Shown here: in pieces, positions 46,017 to 58,799 of the stretch | Position numbering within the stretch: the first letter of the stretch is position 1 | Layout of the letters: the number at the start of each line of letters is the position of its first letter | From: Diplosphaera chodatii | Taxonomy: Eukaryota; Chlorophyta; Trebouxiophyceae; Prasiolales; Stichococcaceae | Reading direction: 5' to 3' | DNA length: 64,000 nt | NCBI GenBank assembly: GCA_032358165.1 | Contig: JAALGY010000041.1 | Coordinates: 3,410,001 to 3,474,000 of the forward strand | The notes under the pieces: model-generated | What the model was told of the DNA's origin: nothing | Databases searched by the model: none | What the model saw: the letters and a program-made list of their open reading frames with translations, nothing else | Made by a program: the position numbers and the translations under genes

Positions 46017-49000
46017 TCAGCGCGCCACGCTGCGCAGCGCTGCTGTGACCTCTGGGTACTGGAAGCGGAAGCCGGCCTCCTGCAGCAGCAGACGAGCGGC
46101 AGGACTTCAAGCACTGACGTGATCGCTGTTGATTTGGTGCAGACGCCTTGTATATCCTGTACTGTGTTTGAACGACACTGTCTGCCTTTGGCGGCCAGCA
46201 CTTGGCGGACAGCACCCATGCACACGCCCGGTGCAGGCATCGCACTGCAGTCTGGCCATGCTGGGTGCACGCTCGGGGTGCAGACAGGGCACATGAGCAG
46301 CGCTTCAGCTGTGCACACCTGCGCCCGGGCGGGCAGCACGCGCTGGCCCTCCAGCACCACGCCCGCCCCCTCCCCCAGCAGCGTCTGCAGAGCAAAGTCG
46401 GGCACCGGCAGCCAGCTGGGCCGCCCCAGCACGCCCCCTGCAGCAGCGCACGTGCAATGAGTGTGAGAAGCACGATCAGCAGCCGGGTTGGGTGGCCGCG
46501 CCGGCTGGGTTTGAGCAAGTGTCAGTCCTGCATCTGCGGGCAGCAAAGGACGCTGCCAGCAGCAGGCAGTGCGGCATCGCACCAAACATCACACTCGACG
46601 ATGACCGAGGACACGAGGATATGCAGTGACGAAGGTCCGCACCCAGGCTGGAGCACAGCTCGGACATGCGCACGGGGTTGGGCGCGGTGCCGTTGTACAC
46701 GCCGCCGTAGCCGGGGTTCTGCAGCGCCTCCACCAGCAGCGCCACCAGGTCGTCCCTGGAACAACGCCATGAGGACGCTGGCGCCATTTCATTCCGGACC
46801 TTGACAGTGACCACTAAAAGCTTACACCAGGCGCCATCGCAAACAGTCTGCCTGACTGCCTGCTGATGCTGATGCTGCAGCTGTTGATGTTGTGGTACGC
46901 ATCTGAAGCATGTGCTGTGACCGTGATGCTGCAGAGCTGCCACATGTGTACTGCAGCAGACGGCGGCATGAGCCCGGCTGCATCCAGCTCTCAGCACGGC
47001 TGCTCAACAGCACAGCGCTGCACTCAACACCGCGCATCAGACGCTCGGCTTGGCTGCCTTTGAAGCGGCTGCCTGGAAGTCTCGCCCACCTGTGGATCCA
47101 GGAGAACCACTGGCGGCCGCTGCCCAGCGGGCCGCCGGCGAACACGTTGAACATGGGCAGCATGCGGGACAGGGCGCCGCCCTCCCGCGCCAGCACGATG
47201 CCAAAGCGCACGATCACCTTGCGGTCCACCTGCAGCAGCGAGACACCTGCCTGAGTGAACCATGGCAACAGGCTGGGCTGCCAGCGGGTGCTGCTGGCAG
47301 CTGCAAGCGGCACTGCAGGGGCACAGTGAGCGCCATCAGTCCCCAGTCGCACCAGTCTCATCCAGAGCATGCTCCCAGGTTCTACCAAACCACGTCTGCC
47401 GAGCACCAGCATGTTGACTACCTTTGCAGGCAGCGCTGCAGTCAGCTGTCTGCATGCTGCTGATCTGGCCCCGCTGACTGCAGCTCAGCATTCTGAACAA
47501 GATCTGGCCCCTGCCGCTGCAGCAAAGCAGGCCGGGATGCTGACGTCTGTCCTCGAAACCCTGTCCCCCCAGCCCCTGCCCACCTGCGCCGACTCGGCGA
47601 CGGCCTCCCACTCGCGGCACACCTCCGCAAGGTAGTCCCCCCCCGAGCGGCTGCCCTCGCTGAATGACTCGCTGTCGCTGGTGCCATAGTAGCCTGCGGG
47701 GCAGTTACCAGGCGGTCATGTCAGTCCATGCCCGTCCAGCCTGGGGACCGCCGTGCCAGCACTGGCGCGTGGTGGCACAGGGCAGCCCCGCTGCACGACC
47801 TCGCAAGGCTGGCAGCGGCACCTGGCGGCACCCCAGAACCAAGTGTCCAGTCACTGTGGTCACTGCCTTATCTACCGCTTGGGGCGTGCTGGGGCAGTCA
47901 GCAGGAGCACAACCTGCAGCGTCACATTTGACAGAGGGCGGACCATGCTCAGCAGCCCACCGATGGCTGATGTGGAGACCAGCACCCGCGGCCGCTGCTG
48001 CGCCGGCAGCGCGTTCACGGCGTCCACCACTGCGCGCGTGGCGGCCACCCTGGAGCGCTTGATCTCCTGCTTGTGCGCCGCCGTCCACCGAGTGGCAATC
48101 GGCTCACCTGCACCAGGATCCAGTGCTGAGGCCAGACGCCCTCCCACTTCGCAGCTGCTGCTGCAGCATGCCGTATTGAGATTGCCGACAGTTGGGATGC
48201 TGATCAATGCTGCTGTGGCCATGTAGCCCCAAGGCAAGGCTCCGAGCACAGGGCTGCTTAGCCAACTGCACATGCGCCATAGTGATCCGAGGCGCCGTCA
48301 GCAAGAACACTTCAGTAACACTTCGTGCCTGAGGTCAATGCCACCAGCCTCATGCTGCACCAGCGTGTGACGCGCTTGGCACAGCAGCTGCTGACCTGCC
48401 AGGTTCACGACACCAGTGGCTCCATCGATGGCTGCCGCCCAGTCCGCCGGGCCATAGAACTGCAGCCGCCCGTACGGCAGCTTGGCCCGTGCGCGGCCCA
48501 CGTCGCGCGTCAGCACCCGCACGCTGTGGCCGCCGGCCGCCAGCTTCGCCACCAGCCGGCTGCCGACCAGCCCTGTGGCGCCTGCGGAGACAGTTGAGCA
48601 TCAGCCAGCGGCATGGCGACATGAGCACTGCATCGTTTGAATCTTCACCCACAGCGTGTATCAAAGCAGATGGACCATTGCAGCAGCACATGAAGTCCGT
48701 CGACTATGTGATGCGGCACTGCCGCATCGCCATCAGCTCACGGCCATCCAGATGCAGGATGACGCTGTTGCGCCTCATCCTGAGCAGTAGCGGGGCACGT
48801 GGCACATCATGGATATACCTGTGACTGCGACGGTCATCTTGTCGCTGGCAGCCTCGCACACTGGCTGGGATGGGCCGCTGTCATGTGTCCTGGCATCTGT
48901 GCGATGCGCGGAAGCCTGCCGCCACAGGACTCTGGTATCTCCTCTGTGGGTGCTTTGAGAGCTGCTGAAGCTCCTGCGGCTGTGCGAGCGCCCAGCAAAA

Positions 49001-49086
49001 GGCTGTGCATGCGAGCATGTTGGGATTGCAGCTGGCTGCTGGGTGTGACTTGCCAGCGGCGATGACCCTAGCAGCATTGCAGCCAT
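46017..49086 (-). CDS. SDR-family epimerase, TIGR01777 type (SulA/GC1-like)
   Basis: NAD(P)-binding extended short-chain dehydrogenase of the TIGR01777 group; plant members act in plastids (SulA/GIANT CHLOROPLAST 1, linked to plastid division). Eight exons in phase: 49086-48819, 48581-48396, 48107-47961, 47693-47584, 47229-47090, 46755-46643, 46437-46319 and 46079-46017; 381 residues. After about 80 residues rich in Ser, Arg and Thr, resembling a chloroplast transit peptide, the Rossmann motif [12 protein letters not shown] spans exons 1 and 2. Family blocks follow: [31 protein letters not shown], then [60 protein letters not shown] and the C-terminal [13 protein letters not shown]. The glycine motif and the YYG site are intact. 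Plastid location is inferred. Confidence 0.92.
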
Positions 49087-49466
49087 ATTGCACTCCTAAC
49101 GCTTATGTCTGCATGTATTTTGTGTATCAACGAGTGAGCAAGGCGTGCGCAGTTCGTTGCATGTGTGCCCAATCTGGTATCATCGACAGGGTGCTGTACT
49201 TTGCCTTGGCACACAGGTGTGTGATTACGAAGGATGGCCGCCAGGCCCAGAAACTGGCGGCCAGCTATCTTCTGTTTCAATAGACAGTAATGTGTCTGCC
49301 ACACGCTGCAGGTGTACTCTGAGGCAGCCTGGCGCTGTCAACTCGAAGGCAGCAGAGCGTTCACATCCCTGACACATCAGGCACCTGCCACACATGCGCA
49401 TGCTGCTGCCGTCGCATGCTCAGCTAACGCAACCCACCACTATTAAATGCTGGTGCGGCAGCTGTA

Positions 49467-50379
49467 TCAGCCCTCGCTCAGACCCAGCGGCGGCTGCGCG
49501 CTGAGGCCGCCCTGCAGCGCCGCGGCAGCGGAGGCGGGAAGCAGCGGCGGCGGGGACGGCGGTTCCGGAGCTGCCGCCGGGATGACGCCGTACGGGCTGC
49601 CCGCCAGCGGCCGGGCCGCCTCAGCAAACTGCAGCGCTCCAGGTGCGGCGCCGGCGGCCAAGGTGGGCGGCGGAAAAGTGCCAGACAACTGCGTGAGGGG
49701 TGCGATGCCCGCCAGTGCCTGCTGCGTTGCCAGCGCCTGCGCTCACTTGAAGCACGCATCACGTCAGTGGATAGCACGCAAGGCGGTTGCCTGTAGGCAG
49801 GCAGCCGTTTTTACATTGCATTGCTGCAGGTTCACTGAAAGGCTGCCGGTGCTTTGGTTACACCGTGCAGGTGTCAATTGCAAGACATCGCTCACGTGTG
49901 GATCACTAGCACACCGCACGCATCCTGAAAGGGCAAGGCCGCTTGCCTGCTGTTCCGCAGCAAGCCCCTCAAGGGTGGCCTGGAAGGATCCCTGAGCAGG
50001 CGGCCCCGGGATCGAAATGTAGCGTGGCGGCGGGGGCGGCGGCGGCAGTGGTGGCATGGCGGCAGGAGCGTGCGTTACCTGTGGCAGCCATGCTATCTTG
50101 CGCACGGAATTTGCCTGCAGTTCTGCCGTGCAGAAAGATCCCATGTACATGAGGCTCTGGCGCCCATGCCGTGCTGTGCAATGACGCGCCATGTGATGCA
50201 AGCCATGACAGCAACTGGCAAGAGCGGAAGTGGCGATGTACGCCCTGTGTGCCAGGGTGTACATTCATCCACAGACATACGTGCAGTCGCTAGCAAACGG
50301 ACGCTGACCCTTCAGCAGCCATCTCTGAAGCTGCAGTGAGACGGCGCCCCACTGGTGTGGGTGTGGACGCCTTGGGGGC

Positions 50380-50420
<41 letters not shown>

Positions 50421-51157
50421 ATGCCCCGGGCGGCAACAGCTGCAAAGCCGGCACCAGACGCTGCACAGCAGGGATACGACTTCAGGCAAGGCAGGACCCT
50501 TCCTCCGCTCGCTGTCATCATCTCAGCATCTCATGTGCAGGAGAAAGGAGGATCTTCAGTACGTCTATTACCGTCCGGTGCTGGCAAGTTTGGTATCCTG
50601 GCTCACCAGTGGACCGTCCGGGACGAAGACGGCACGCACATCCAGCGCAGGGGCGCCTGGACGGCCATCCATGTTATCGACCTGCTGCCAGGCAGTGCAT
50701 GTGCGTGCAATGCTCACCGTCACAGAGTGCTTGGGCTCCCTCGGCGCGGGGCCGGCCTGCGCGATGTGCCGCCGTCCTGCCGCAGGTGCTATGAGGGTTG
50801 CTGACGCTGCCGGCGCCTGCCGATGACTGGTAGCGGACGCCTGCACACGATGAAGGTGGCACATATGGCAGGTTGCTGTTGCAGCGCTGGCAGCCTTGGC
50901 ATGCACAGCCGCCACATACATGTCTGAAGCTTGCTCCTCGCTGTTCTGTGCACGGCACACAGGGCTCTGACCAGTATGCCATGGCCTGTGGTCGTATGCC
51001 AGGCTGGCGCCGATCAGCTGCAAGCAAGCGAGCGGCAGCCAGTGCCACTGTACACCTGCATAGAATGCAGCAGTTGTGTCTTGGCAGGAGCCGCTCCCTC
51101 CCTGCTCCAGGCTGAGGTTGTCGAGGCGAGCAGCAGCAGGTGGACCACAAGCCACAT
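49467..51157 (-). CDS. Secreted proline-rich protein P2
   Basis: Probable cell-wall or extracellular-matrix protein of the hydroxyproline-rich type. Six exons in phase: 51157-51056, 50816-50718, 50681-50607, 50439-50353, 50078-49947 and 49736-49467; 254 residues. The ATG at 51157 opens a clear signal peptide (WLVVHLLLLASTTSA). Exon 4 encodes an uninterrupted polyproline run of about a dozen residues (positions about 100-115) from a GCC/GCG-type triplet repeat; exon 5 has PPLPPPPPPPRYISIPG. The C-terminal exon is rich in Ala, Pro, Leu and Gly. Intron 5 starts GC (GCAAGC). It lies in tandem with P1, also secreted and proline-rich, but the two share composition more than sequence. Between them (51158-51947) no gene was recognised. 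Start choice rests on the signal peptide. Confidence 0.7.
50383..50420. repeat. Coding (GGC)n trinucleotide run
   Basis: Near-perfect GGC run; read on the minus strand it encodes the polyproline tract of P2. Confidence 0.9.
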
Positions 51158-51947
51158 TGGTGCAGTCAGCAGCGCGGCACAGTAGATGCACAAGACACAT
51201 GGTAACCTTGGATGTGCCGACCTGCAGATGCAGATGCTGGTGGCCAGTAGGGATGAACTCCAACTTGGTGATTTCTTTTGAGCAGTCTCAAGTGTCCTGC
51301 GAGCTGCCGTCCGGAGCTGTAGTGTGTCAGCAAAGCTGTTGGTCCTGTGTGTATGCTTGTCATGTTGAGTGCAAGCATGGTCAGCATGCGCGCAGTGGTC
51401 ACCAGCGGCATAAATGAAACCAACACAGGATCAACGCTCAATGCAAACCAATGCCTCACACAATGCCGAACTTTGTTGACCCATACCGTTGCTGCCGCAG
51501 CAAACAGCATCCCTTGTGTTGCAGGTCGTGCAAATGTACATGTAACCCGCAGGCTGCTTCTATCTATATATGCACCGCAAGCTGCCAACGACTGCACACC
51601 TGCATGGCTGTGGCGATCAGTCTGTGGAGACCCTTGACACCCTTACAACCGAACCACAATACTGTGTCAATCAGCAGGTCGGTACTCAACCCCGACCCAG
51701 TTCGGCACTCGAACGGTGTCTGATCCTACACATGCTCACGCCTTCAGCAGCTAGCTGCTGGTGCACGCTGCCATGCACTGTTCATTGCACAGCCAACCAG
51801 CTGCCACCAGACATGATTGACTGCGAAACCTTGTGCCACACCCTGGAAACCTCCTGCTGACGGCGCCAAATCTGGACGTGATGTGTGGCGCCCATCGTTC
51901 AGCGCCCAGCGGTCACTGCGTCGTGAGGTGCCTGAGGTGCTCCTGAG
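51158..51947. other. Spacer between P1 and P2
   Basis: Both genes read on the minus strand; this should contain the P1 3' end and the P2 promoter. No exon, RNA gene or repeat was recognised. Confidence 0.45.
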
Positions 51948-54539
51948 TCAGGAGGTGCCGGGGGCTGCTGTCTGCTGCAGCAGCGAGGACGACCCGCCGC
52001 CATTGGTGCCACCTGCACATGGCGATGCTCCACGGTGTGACTGTTTGAGCAGCGGGAGCCATGCTCGATGCGTGCTCAACGTGCCGTCCAACTGGATGCT
52101 CCAGCGGACACCTTTGTCATGAACGCCTTCGAGGCAGCACTGAGTCAGCCGCGCTAAGCTCAAGGTGAGTGTCAGGTGTTTGCTCAGCAGCAGCTGAAGC
52201 AAGGGCTGACATTGAACAGGACACGCACCCAGCTGACTCAAAGCACTCCTATTCAGCATGTCTTCCATCAGCTGGCATGTCACATCAGCTTTGTGACGGG
52301 TGACACCAAAGACGGTAAAAGATCTGCCAGCTTGCGAGCGCAGCTAACCTGCCATGTATGGCAGGGGGCGTGGTGGCGGGCGGCTAACCTGTCATCATTG
52401 GCGGCGGCGAGGACGGCGCGGGCGCCATGGCTGCGCCTGCAATAATGCCACAGCAGACATGATTTAAACACTGGAGGATATGACAGTCTCATACCACAGC
52501 AGCTGACAAGCACTTGCATGGACTGCTGTTGATGTATATCCAGGTTTCAGATGCACCAAACAGAGCGGCGGCGCAGCCTGTGGCTGTCTATGCAAGATGT
52601 GGCTGGCGTCACACCATTTGCTGCAGGGTGCTGTGCTAGCAATGCCAGCTGCAGCAATGCGGTGACAATGACACACCTGCAGCGGGCGGGGAGGCGTACA
52701 CAGGGGTGTAGCCTCCAGCAGGTGTCACATACACCTGCACGATGAGCGCAGCACGGCACTGGCCAGGACGAGATGACACGCGGACGAGTGGACGGCAGAG
52801 GTCATGCCCGGCATAGGCTGCAACAGCAACTGCACGGTGCCAGCACACCCTAAATAGCAGGCACAGCAGGTCTAACTGTGCCCCCTGCTGGCAAGCTGTG
52901 CAGAGTTTGATGACGTCAGGAACGTTATACCAACTGCTGACCAGTCCTCATTGAAGGACTTCGGTGAGAATTCTGGAATTAAGGCAATGTCTTGTGCGCG
53001 CACCAGAATGGGGGCGACCGCCTTGGGAGCGGCTGGCGCGGGCGCTGTGGGGTACGCGACCGGCAGAACCGTTACCGGCGGCGCCGGCGGCGCCGTCAGC
53101 TTGGGCACGACGATGTTGACGGGCGCGTACAGCGGCACCGGGATGACGCCCTGAAGCAAAAGCAACTACATCAGCGCATGATTGGCAATGCAGGTGAGGT
53201 GGCACATACAGTCCAGTAGACCAATGCTACCACTGGCCAGCACAAGTATGTCCCCAACGAAAAGACAATGGCAGAGTGGAGTTGGTTGCAGCCTTCAGCA
53301 TGCATGGCGAGTTAGGCTTGATGTCTGGCAGGCTTTCTGCACACGGTCGACGAGTACCTGGTAGTAGGTCACGGCGGTGGCGGGGTTGTAGGAGGGCGGG
53401 TACGTCGGCAGCGGCAGCACCGCCTTGGGGGCCGCATAGTAGTAGGGCGGCTGAGCGTAGGGCGGGGGAATCGGCACGCTGTAGTAGGACGACGGGGTGC
53501 CTGGGGCAGCGTAGGGCACCGGTACGTTGACCGGGGCTTTGTAGGCCTGGTACGAGCCCGGCAGCGTGGTGTATGTGCCTGGCGGCAGCGGCGGCGCCGG
53601 GACGTAGGCGCCATAGGCGTAGTACACCGCGGGGGCGCCTGGCACTGCAGGGGCGTAGCTGGGGCCTGCAGCAGACGGCAGCGGGGGTAGGCTACGCAGC
53701 AACAGTATATGAGAGTCAGAATAGGCAACGTTGAAGCCAAGCCTTCACGGAGTCAGCAAGTACACAGAAGCTGAGAGCTGATTGACAATCAATATCAGCT
53801 CAGGCTTCCCCATACATCAGCTGACACCGTGGATGCAGGGCAAACATGGAGGGTGCAGCCAACATCTTTGCATGCGTCGTGATCTGCACATAGGCTGGCG
53901 GCATGCTCTGAAGAGCTGGCACCAGATCTTCGTGCATGTCACCTGATGGCGTGGGCACGACGGCAGGAGGCTTGACGACTGGCGCGGGGTAGACGATCGG
54001 CAGCGTCTTCGGCGGCAGCGGCACCTTGGATGGGACGACCTTGTTGCCGGCAGGGGGCGGGGGTGGCGGCGGGGGCGGCGGGGGCGGCGGCGGCGACCGC
54101 AATCGCACCTGCTCATATGCACCATCGACCGTTGAAATCCAATGAGCACGCATGCACACTCACAAGTAAGGATGCTTGCTGTTGCTGCTGCTGCTGCTGT
54201 GCTGTGGGCATGGCACCGGACATCCGCAGACACAAGGGTCAGCAGGCCGCACTTGCTGCAGAATGCCTTTCTTGCATAGGTTCACACCATGCTCAGTCCT
54301 TGAGCACAAGGATCAGGCCTTGCAGCAATACAAGATAGAGGGCATGGTCCACATAGGTGTCTGATGAGGTGCGACCGACCGACCTGCTTGCCCTTTCCTG
54401 CCGCCGACTTGCCCGTGCCATATCCACCCAGCAGCAGGCTGCTGCCGGGCTGTGCTGCCGCATACACCGCCGATGGGCTGCACAGCAATGCCAAGCACGA
54501 TGCCAGCAGCAGTCCGAGGCAACCCCTGCCCCTGCACAT
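51948..54539 (-). CDS. Secreted Pro/Tyr-rich protein P1
   Basis: Probable structural cell-wall glycoprotein. Seven exons in phase: 54539-54384, 54108-53943, 53665-53358, 53150-53004, 52734-52677, 52436-52389 and 52012-51948 (TGA); 315 residues. Residues 1-28 form a signal peptide (CLGLLLASCLALLCSPSAVYA). Exon 2 begins with a run of about 14 prolines followed by KVPLPPKTLPIVYPAP. Exon 3 is strikingly rich in Pro and Tyr (VYYAYGAYVPAPPLPPG, SYYSVPIPPPYAQPPYYY). This combination is typical of wall proteins that are hydroxylated, glycosylated and cross-linked through tyrosine. Exon 4 alternates Pro, Val and Ala. There is no membrane anchor or GPI-type hydrophobic tail. The family name cannot be fixed from composition alone. 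Confidence 0.75.
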
Positions 54540-55311
54540 CGTGCTGTTTTAGCACCCCCTCGAGGGCTGGCTGCAGTCTTGTAAGGTCTGCAAATGGTGT
54601 ATGTCAGTTGATGGCAGGAGTAGTGCAGTCTCACAGGAGACCCACAGCAATGTCCAATGCCTACAAGTGTCAGTGCTGCCTGGTGGAAGGCCCCTTTGTG
54701 TCGCGGCGTCGGTTGAATCAGCAATCTGCAAAGGGAATCGACTTTGGGCAGCTTCACATCCCTGCTCGAAGCTGACGTTTGTGGGTGCCGCCGATAAATC
54801 TCAATGCAGACCCTCTCGACGGTCAGCCAAAAGGCTACTCCATGCTTGCCAATGCCAATACCAATTCTGACACCACATGAAGGCACATGTCTGTTGTAGC
54901 TTGTCACCCATTGAATAGCTGAAAGGCCTGAGGATAGCAACCTGCTGCTAGCTACTGATGACGGTGGCTTGGGAGCTGAACCCCTTGCCCGCTTTATTTG
55001 CTGTGAAGGGCTGAGTGCCTACCGCATCTGCACACAGCATCAGCAATCGACACCACCAGCATGGCTGCAGTCAACGCAGGCCGAGAGGTGGCCCAGCAGT
55101 CAACCCGCACAATGTGAGGCTTGCAGTCCCAACATGCATGGCGCTGGCAGCGCCGCCATGCTGACATGCGGCGGCAACGACCTTACTTCCCTGAAGGCGT
55201 CACCACCAGAGTGCACTCAACATGAAACATCAGCCCCACCCCCTCCACCTGTCATGGGCAAGCGCTCACGCCATGCAGACATGTCAAGCTGGACACCTGA
55301 CTCCACTGCAG
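54540..55311. promoter_or_regulatory. Divergent region, P1 promoter and 5' part of L1
   Basis: The P1 promoter should be here, along with the unseen first exon of L1. An ATG-opened stretch at 55145-55205 could be that exon, but I could not connect it. Confidence 0.35.
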
Positions 55312-56669
55312 GGTGAGCCTGGGCGCTGCGTCTGCCGGCGCTGGCGTCAGCTTCATCTTTGGCATGCTCATCGGCCACGCCCGGGTGCGTACTGCACACC
55401 GACCACTGCGGCGCCACTGTTGGGGCTGCAGATGACCGATGGTGTCAGCATGAACATATGTATACCTGCCATGGCCGGCGCTGAAGCTGTCGTGCGGCAG
55501 AGCATCAGCTGAGCAGCCAAGCTGCTCAGCTGGTCCAGCAGCCGGTCGCCTTGCTTCAGTATCATAGGCACCCGAGGTTACTACAGGCCCACAACACACT
55601 GCACACAGGGCGCACACCTGGCAGCGCTGTGACGACGTGTTGTAAGGTGCCTTCACAGCCAGCAGAATGTTTTGCTGCTGCTGCAGGGCTGGCGCGCGGC
55701 GATGGATGCAATCGAGGCGCGCCTGGCGGCGGAGCACCGCAACGCGCTCTTCCGCCACCACAAGGACCAGATGGACCACCAGGTGGCCGTCCGATACCCT
55801 GGTGCCTCTGTGCTGATGTTCAGCTCAACATGTGTGCGCCGGCAGCACCGCATGCAGCAGCCGGATGCTGTCTGCACACAGAACATGTGCGGGGCCCACT
55901 CCGCCCAGGCCCAGTAGGACAAATGCAGGTCAACATGCAACGACCCCATGGCATGTGCATGCGATCTGCAGGCGGCGCTGGACCGGCTGGCGGCCTCCAA
56001 CGCGCGCGCCGCCGACGCCATCAACGCCGACGTCAATGACCGCCTCATGGAGTACCTGTACTCCACCAAGTACCGCCCGCTGCAGGTGCTGGCAGACCAT
56101 CCGCTGCCGCGCCCTGGCTTTGCTGAGTCGATGCTGCCAGTTGTTGCCCACAAGCGCGGCTACAGTGCCCGGCACGCTGAGCAGCTGGGTGCAGCTGCCT
56201 TGCAACCCTCAGGCGCCTGCATGCCAGGTTATGCTGCTGCCTGGCATCAAGACTGCTTGCATGATAGTCGAGTCACTAGCGCAGCAGTCCTGACCGCGGC
56301 TGCAGCTGCTCAGCCGGTCTGCCCACGCTCTGCCAGCACACTTTGCGCTGCATGTGTGTCTTGGTAGGTACTGAGCGCAGCTGCGCAATCAATGGGAACG
56401 GCGGCCAATCAATTGCTGTCACGCCAGCCCAGGGCGGTTGGCAGGACTCTGATGGGTGACCCCAGGTGACCCCTGCAGTCGAGCGTTCACACTTACAGGA
56501 CCGGCTGGAGCGGGCGGTGGCGGAGGAGGAGGCGGCCGCCAGCCGCGACGCCGACCGCTGGCTCAAGGGCCCTGCTGGCGACGACGACTATGCACAGGCG
56601 CGGCCGAAGTCAGCGGGCGCCCAGCTACACAGCTGCTTACAAAGGCGCTGTGCACTTTGGGGCAACTAG
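55312..56669 (+). CDS. Ala-rich helical protein with N-terminal membrane segment, L1 (5' incomplete)
   Basis: Not recognised as a named family; related in plan to L2. Exons read: 55312-55384 with a hydrophobic Gly/Ala-rich segment (VSFIFGMLIGHA), 55687-55782 (AAMDAIEARLAAEHRNALFR), 55972-56085 (DRLAASNARAADAINADVN, DRLMEYLYSTKYRP) and 56499-56669 (DRLERAVAEEEAAASRDADR), ending at TAG. Phases agree. The repeated pattern of charged and Ala residues predicts long amphipathic helices or a coiled coil, tethered by one membrane segment. The start codon lies upstream and was not identified. An alternative end is possible: a GC donor at about 56599 could splice to 56800-56898 (GIGDPRHRFNASGW), which ends in TGA. 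Confidence 0.55.
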
Positions 56670-57258
56670 CATGAGATCTGGGATAGTGCATCACAAACCT
56701 CGGCTGTATCGGCAGTGACGCAGCAATGCGCTTGGTTGCTGTGCGTACAGCAGGCACAGTCCTCAGGATTGATGATCGTGGTTTCTTTTCTCGCTACAGG
56801 GCCGTGGCATCGGCGACCCCAGACACCGCTTCAATGCCAGCGGCTGGCAACGCCAGGAGCAGGACCGCAGCGGGGAGCGCGGTGGTGGCAGAGAATGATG
56901 TGCATGGTAGAAGCCCATGCACGCAACAGTGAGCAGGGCAGGCCTGGCTGGTGTAGGGCGAACATCAGCATGCCAATTTCCTGTCCCAATCACGCACTCT
57001 GTTGAACAGTCACGAGAGATCGACAACCTACATGCAGCAGGTTTCGACGTGCTGGCAGCATGGGCAGATGCAGGGAAATTGCTGCACTCGGTCACAGTAG
57101 CACCATTGACAGTCATCAACATACTGTGGTTTGTAGGCACGGTGTCTCAAAGTGCATTTCCAACAGAGGCTAAGACCGCTCACATTAACCCTCAGCTGCA
57201 CATAACTTTTTCGAGGTTTTCAACAATGTATAGGGTGCTCACAAGCAACCAGCAGCTT
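56670..57258. other. Convergent gap between L1 and the cysteine-rich gene
   Basis: May include an alternative last exon of L1 (56800-56898). Nothing else was recognised. Confidence 0.35.
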
Positions 57259-57912
57259 TCAGGCTGGGTGCTGGCACATGCGGTCGCTGCACCGCAGCGC
57301 GCCGCAGCATTCAGCGTCGTAACTGCAGCGCGGCCCCAGCAGCGGCGGATGCGGAACGCCAGCCTGCGTACAGGAGCCACCATGCACTGTCATTGCGCAT
57401 GCGATGCCTTTGAATGCCTCACATCCCACACTGGGGCAGGACTCGATTTGCATCGGCAGCTGGCATACGCCGATGTCAGCAGTCACAGGCTGCTCAGCAG
57501 AGGAAAGTCTGCCATAGCGCCGCACCTCGAGGCAGCAGACAGGGTCCTTGCAGTGTGCCGTTGCTGGCTGATTGCAGGCGCACTGCACACAGACGTAAGC
57601 ATATAAGGTCGTGTCGCAACAGCTGCGACTGCGCATTGCATCCAGCGCCATGCACAAGCCGCCAGTGACAGAGAGCAGCTGGTTTTGTGCTGCCGACTGA
57701 CAAGACATGCAACAGGCTGCCACATGCATGACATTGCGGTGCTGCGTCGATTGGCATGCGCGACAGTCGGTCGGTGAGGGCCCTCACCTCAACAATGGCG
57801 CCCCCAGACTCACAGTCGCTCAGCGTGGCGCAGGGGCGGCCCAGCACCCCGGGCGGCAGCTGCCGCTCCGGCGGAAGTGGCCAGCGCATTACCGGCAGGC
57901 TGCGGCAGTCGA
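57259..57912 (-). CDS. Cysteine-rich protein exons (possibly Kazal- or knottin-like)
   Basis: Two exons join in phase: about 57550-57412 and 57363-57259 (TGA). The first has a CKDPVCCLEVRRYGRLSSAE stretch, then CQLPMQIESC. The DPVCC...YG...SSAE...C pattern resembles degenerate Kazal-type domains found in green-algal extracellular proteins. The last exon ends RCSYDAECCGALRCSDRMC, a spacing like small disulfide-knot domains. A further exon, about 57912-57790 (VDCRSLPVMRWPL, RPCATLSDC), probably precedes them, but the phase between it and the next exon could not be settled. No signal-peptide exon was found, so the gene is incomplete as read and may extend toward 58.4 kb. Function is unknown; if Kazal-like, it would be a secreted protease inhibitor. 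Confidence 0.5.
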
Positions 57913-58799
57913 CGCCCTGCATGCACGAAGTGCCTGATCCCTTGCAACATATGGAACGGCTCAGCTGCAGTCAGCTGCACTGCGCCAGCGAGCTGCAGTG
58001 CTGGCTCTGCCAGGTGATGCGAGGCGCATGGCGGCAGGCGCCACGGCATCATGGGCGCTGCTGGGCTGTCGGTGGTCAAGAGGGTACGTAGGGCTGCCTG
58101 GGCATGAAGGCATTGGATGAGACCGTTGGAAGCAACAGCAATACTTGAGTCCACCATGCATGCGTGCCTGGAACGTGCAGCTCAGTAGGCTCATTGAGAT
58201 GATGGCAGCACAGGCTGCAGGGCAAGCTTGATGCTTTGCCATCCTGCTCCCGCACGGAATGAATACGTGACAGAAGGGCTCCCTGCTGGCGGTATTGTGA
58301 GCTGCAAGGCCTCGTTTATATGTTTCAGCAGCGGTCACTGACAAGAGGATGCAGTGCCGGCACGTGATGCACACCGACCAAAAGGCCAGCTGCCGGTATG
58401 TATGCTGTCGAGAGTCCAGTACACTGACTCTTTCAGCAGGAGCATTCACTGGACCATCATGTCTACCCGTGTGCTACCGCCGTTTATTGATCGTGCTGCA
58501 TGGGCGCGTGCACTGCTGAGCACATACAGGAGGAACATCGCAACCAAGGCCGGGGTTTGAAGTAAGGAAACAAAGGCAAGTGCTTGCCATCCATCATCGT
58601 AGCACGCCTGATGCATAGGGTGCTGACATAAAATAGGCGCAGACCTGGCTGCTGTGTCAGCATACTGCTGCGCTAGCCCCAGCAGGGTGTGGCGCTGGGC
58701 AGTGCGTGTGGCTCATTCGAATTGCTACTGAATGATGTGCTATTGCAATGGCACTCCGTCTGCTGGCAAGTGACGTACATTTCGTGCTCCTTCCAAAGC
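57913..58799. other. Gap between the cysteine-rich gene and L2
   Basis: Should contain the 5' part of the minus-strand cysteine-rich gene and the L2 promoter. A short ATG-opened frame at 58459-58560 (STRVLPPFIDRAAWARALL) could be an upstream L2 exon; I could not connect it. Confidence 0.35.

Noticed and set aside
56466..56669. Separate small gene starting at 56466
   Set aside because: It begins in intron-like sequence; an acceptor at 56498 joins the same frame to the upstream L1 exons.
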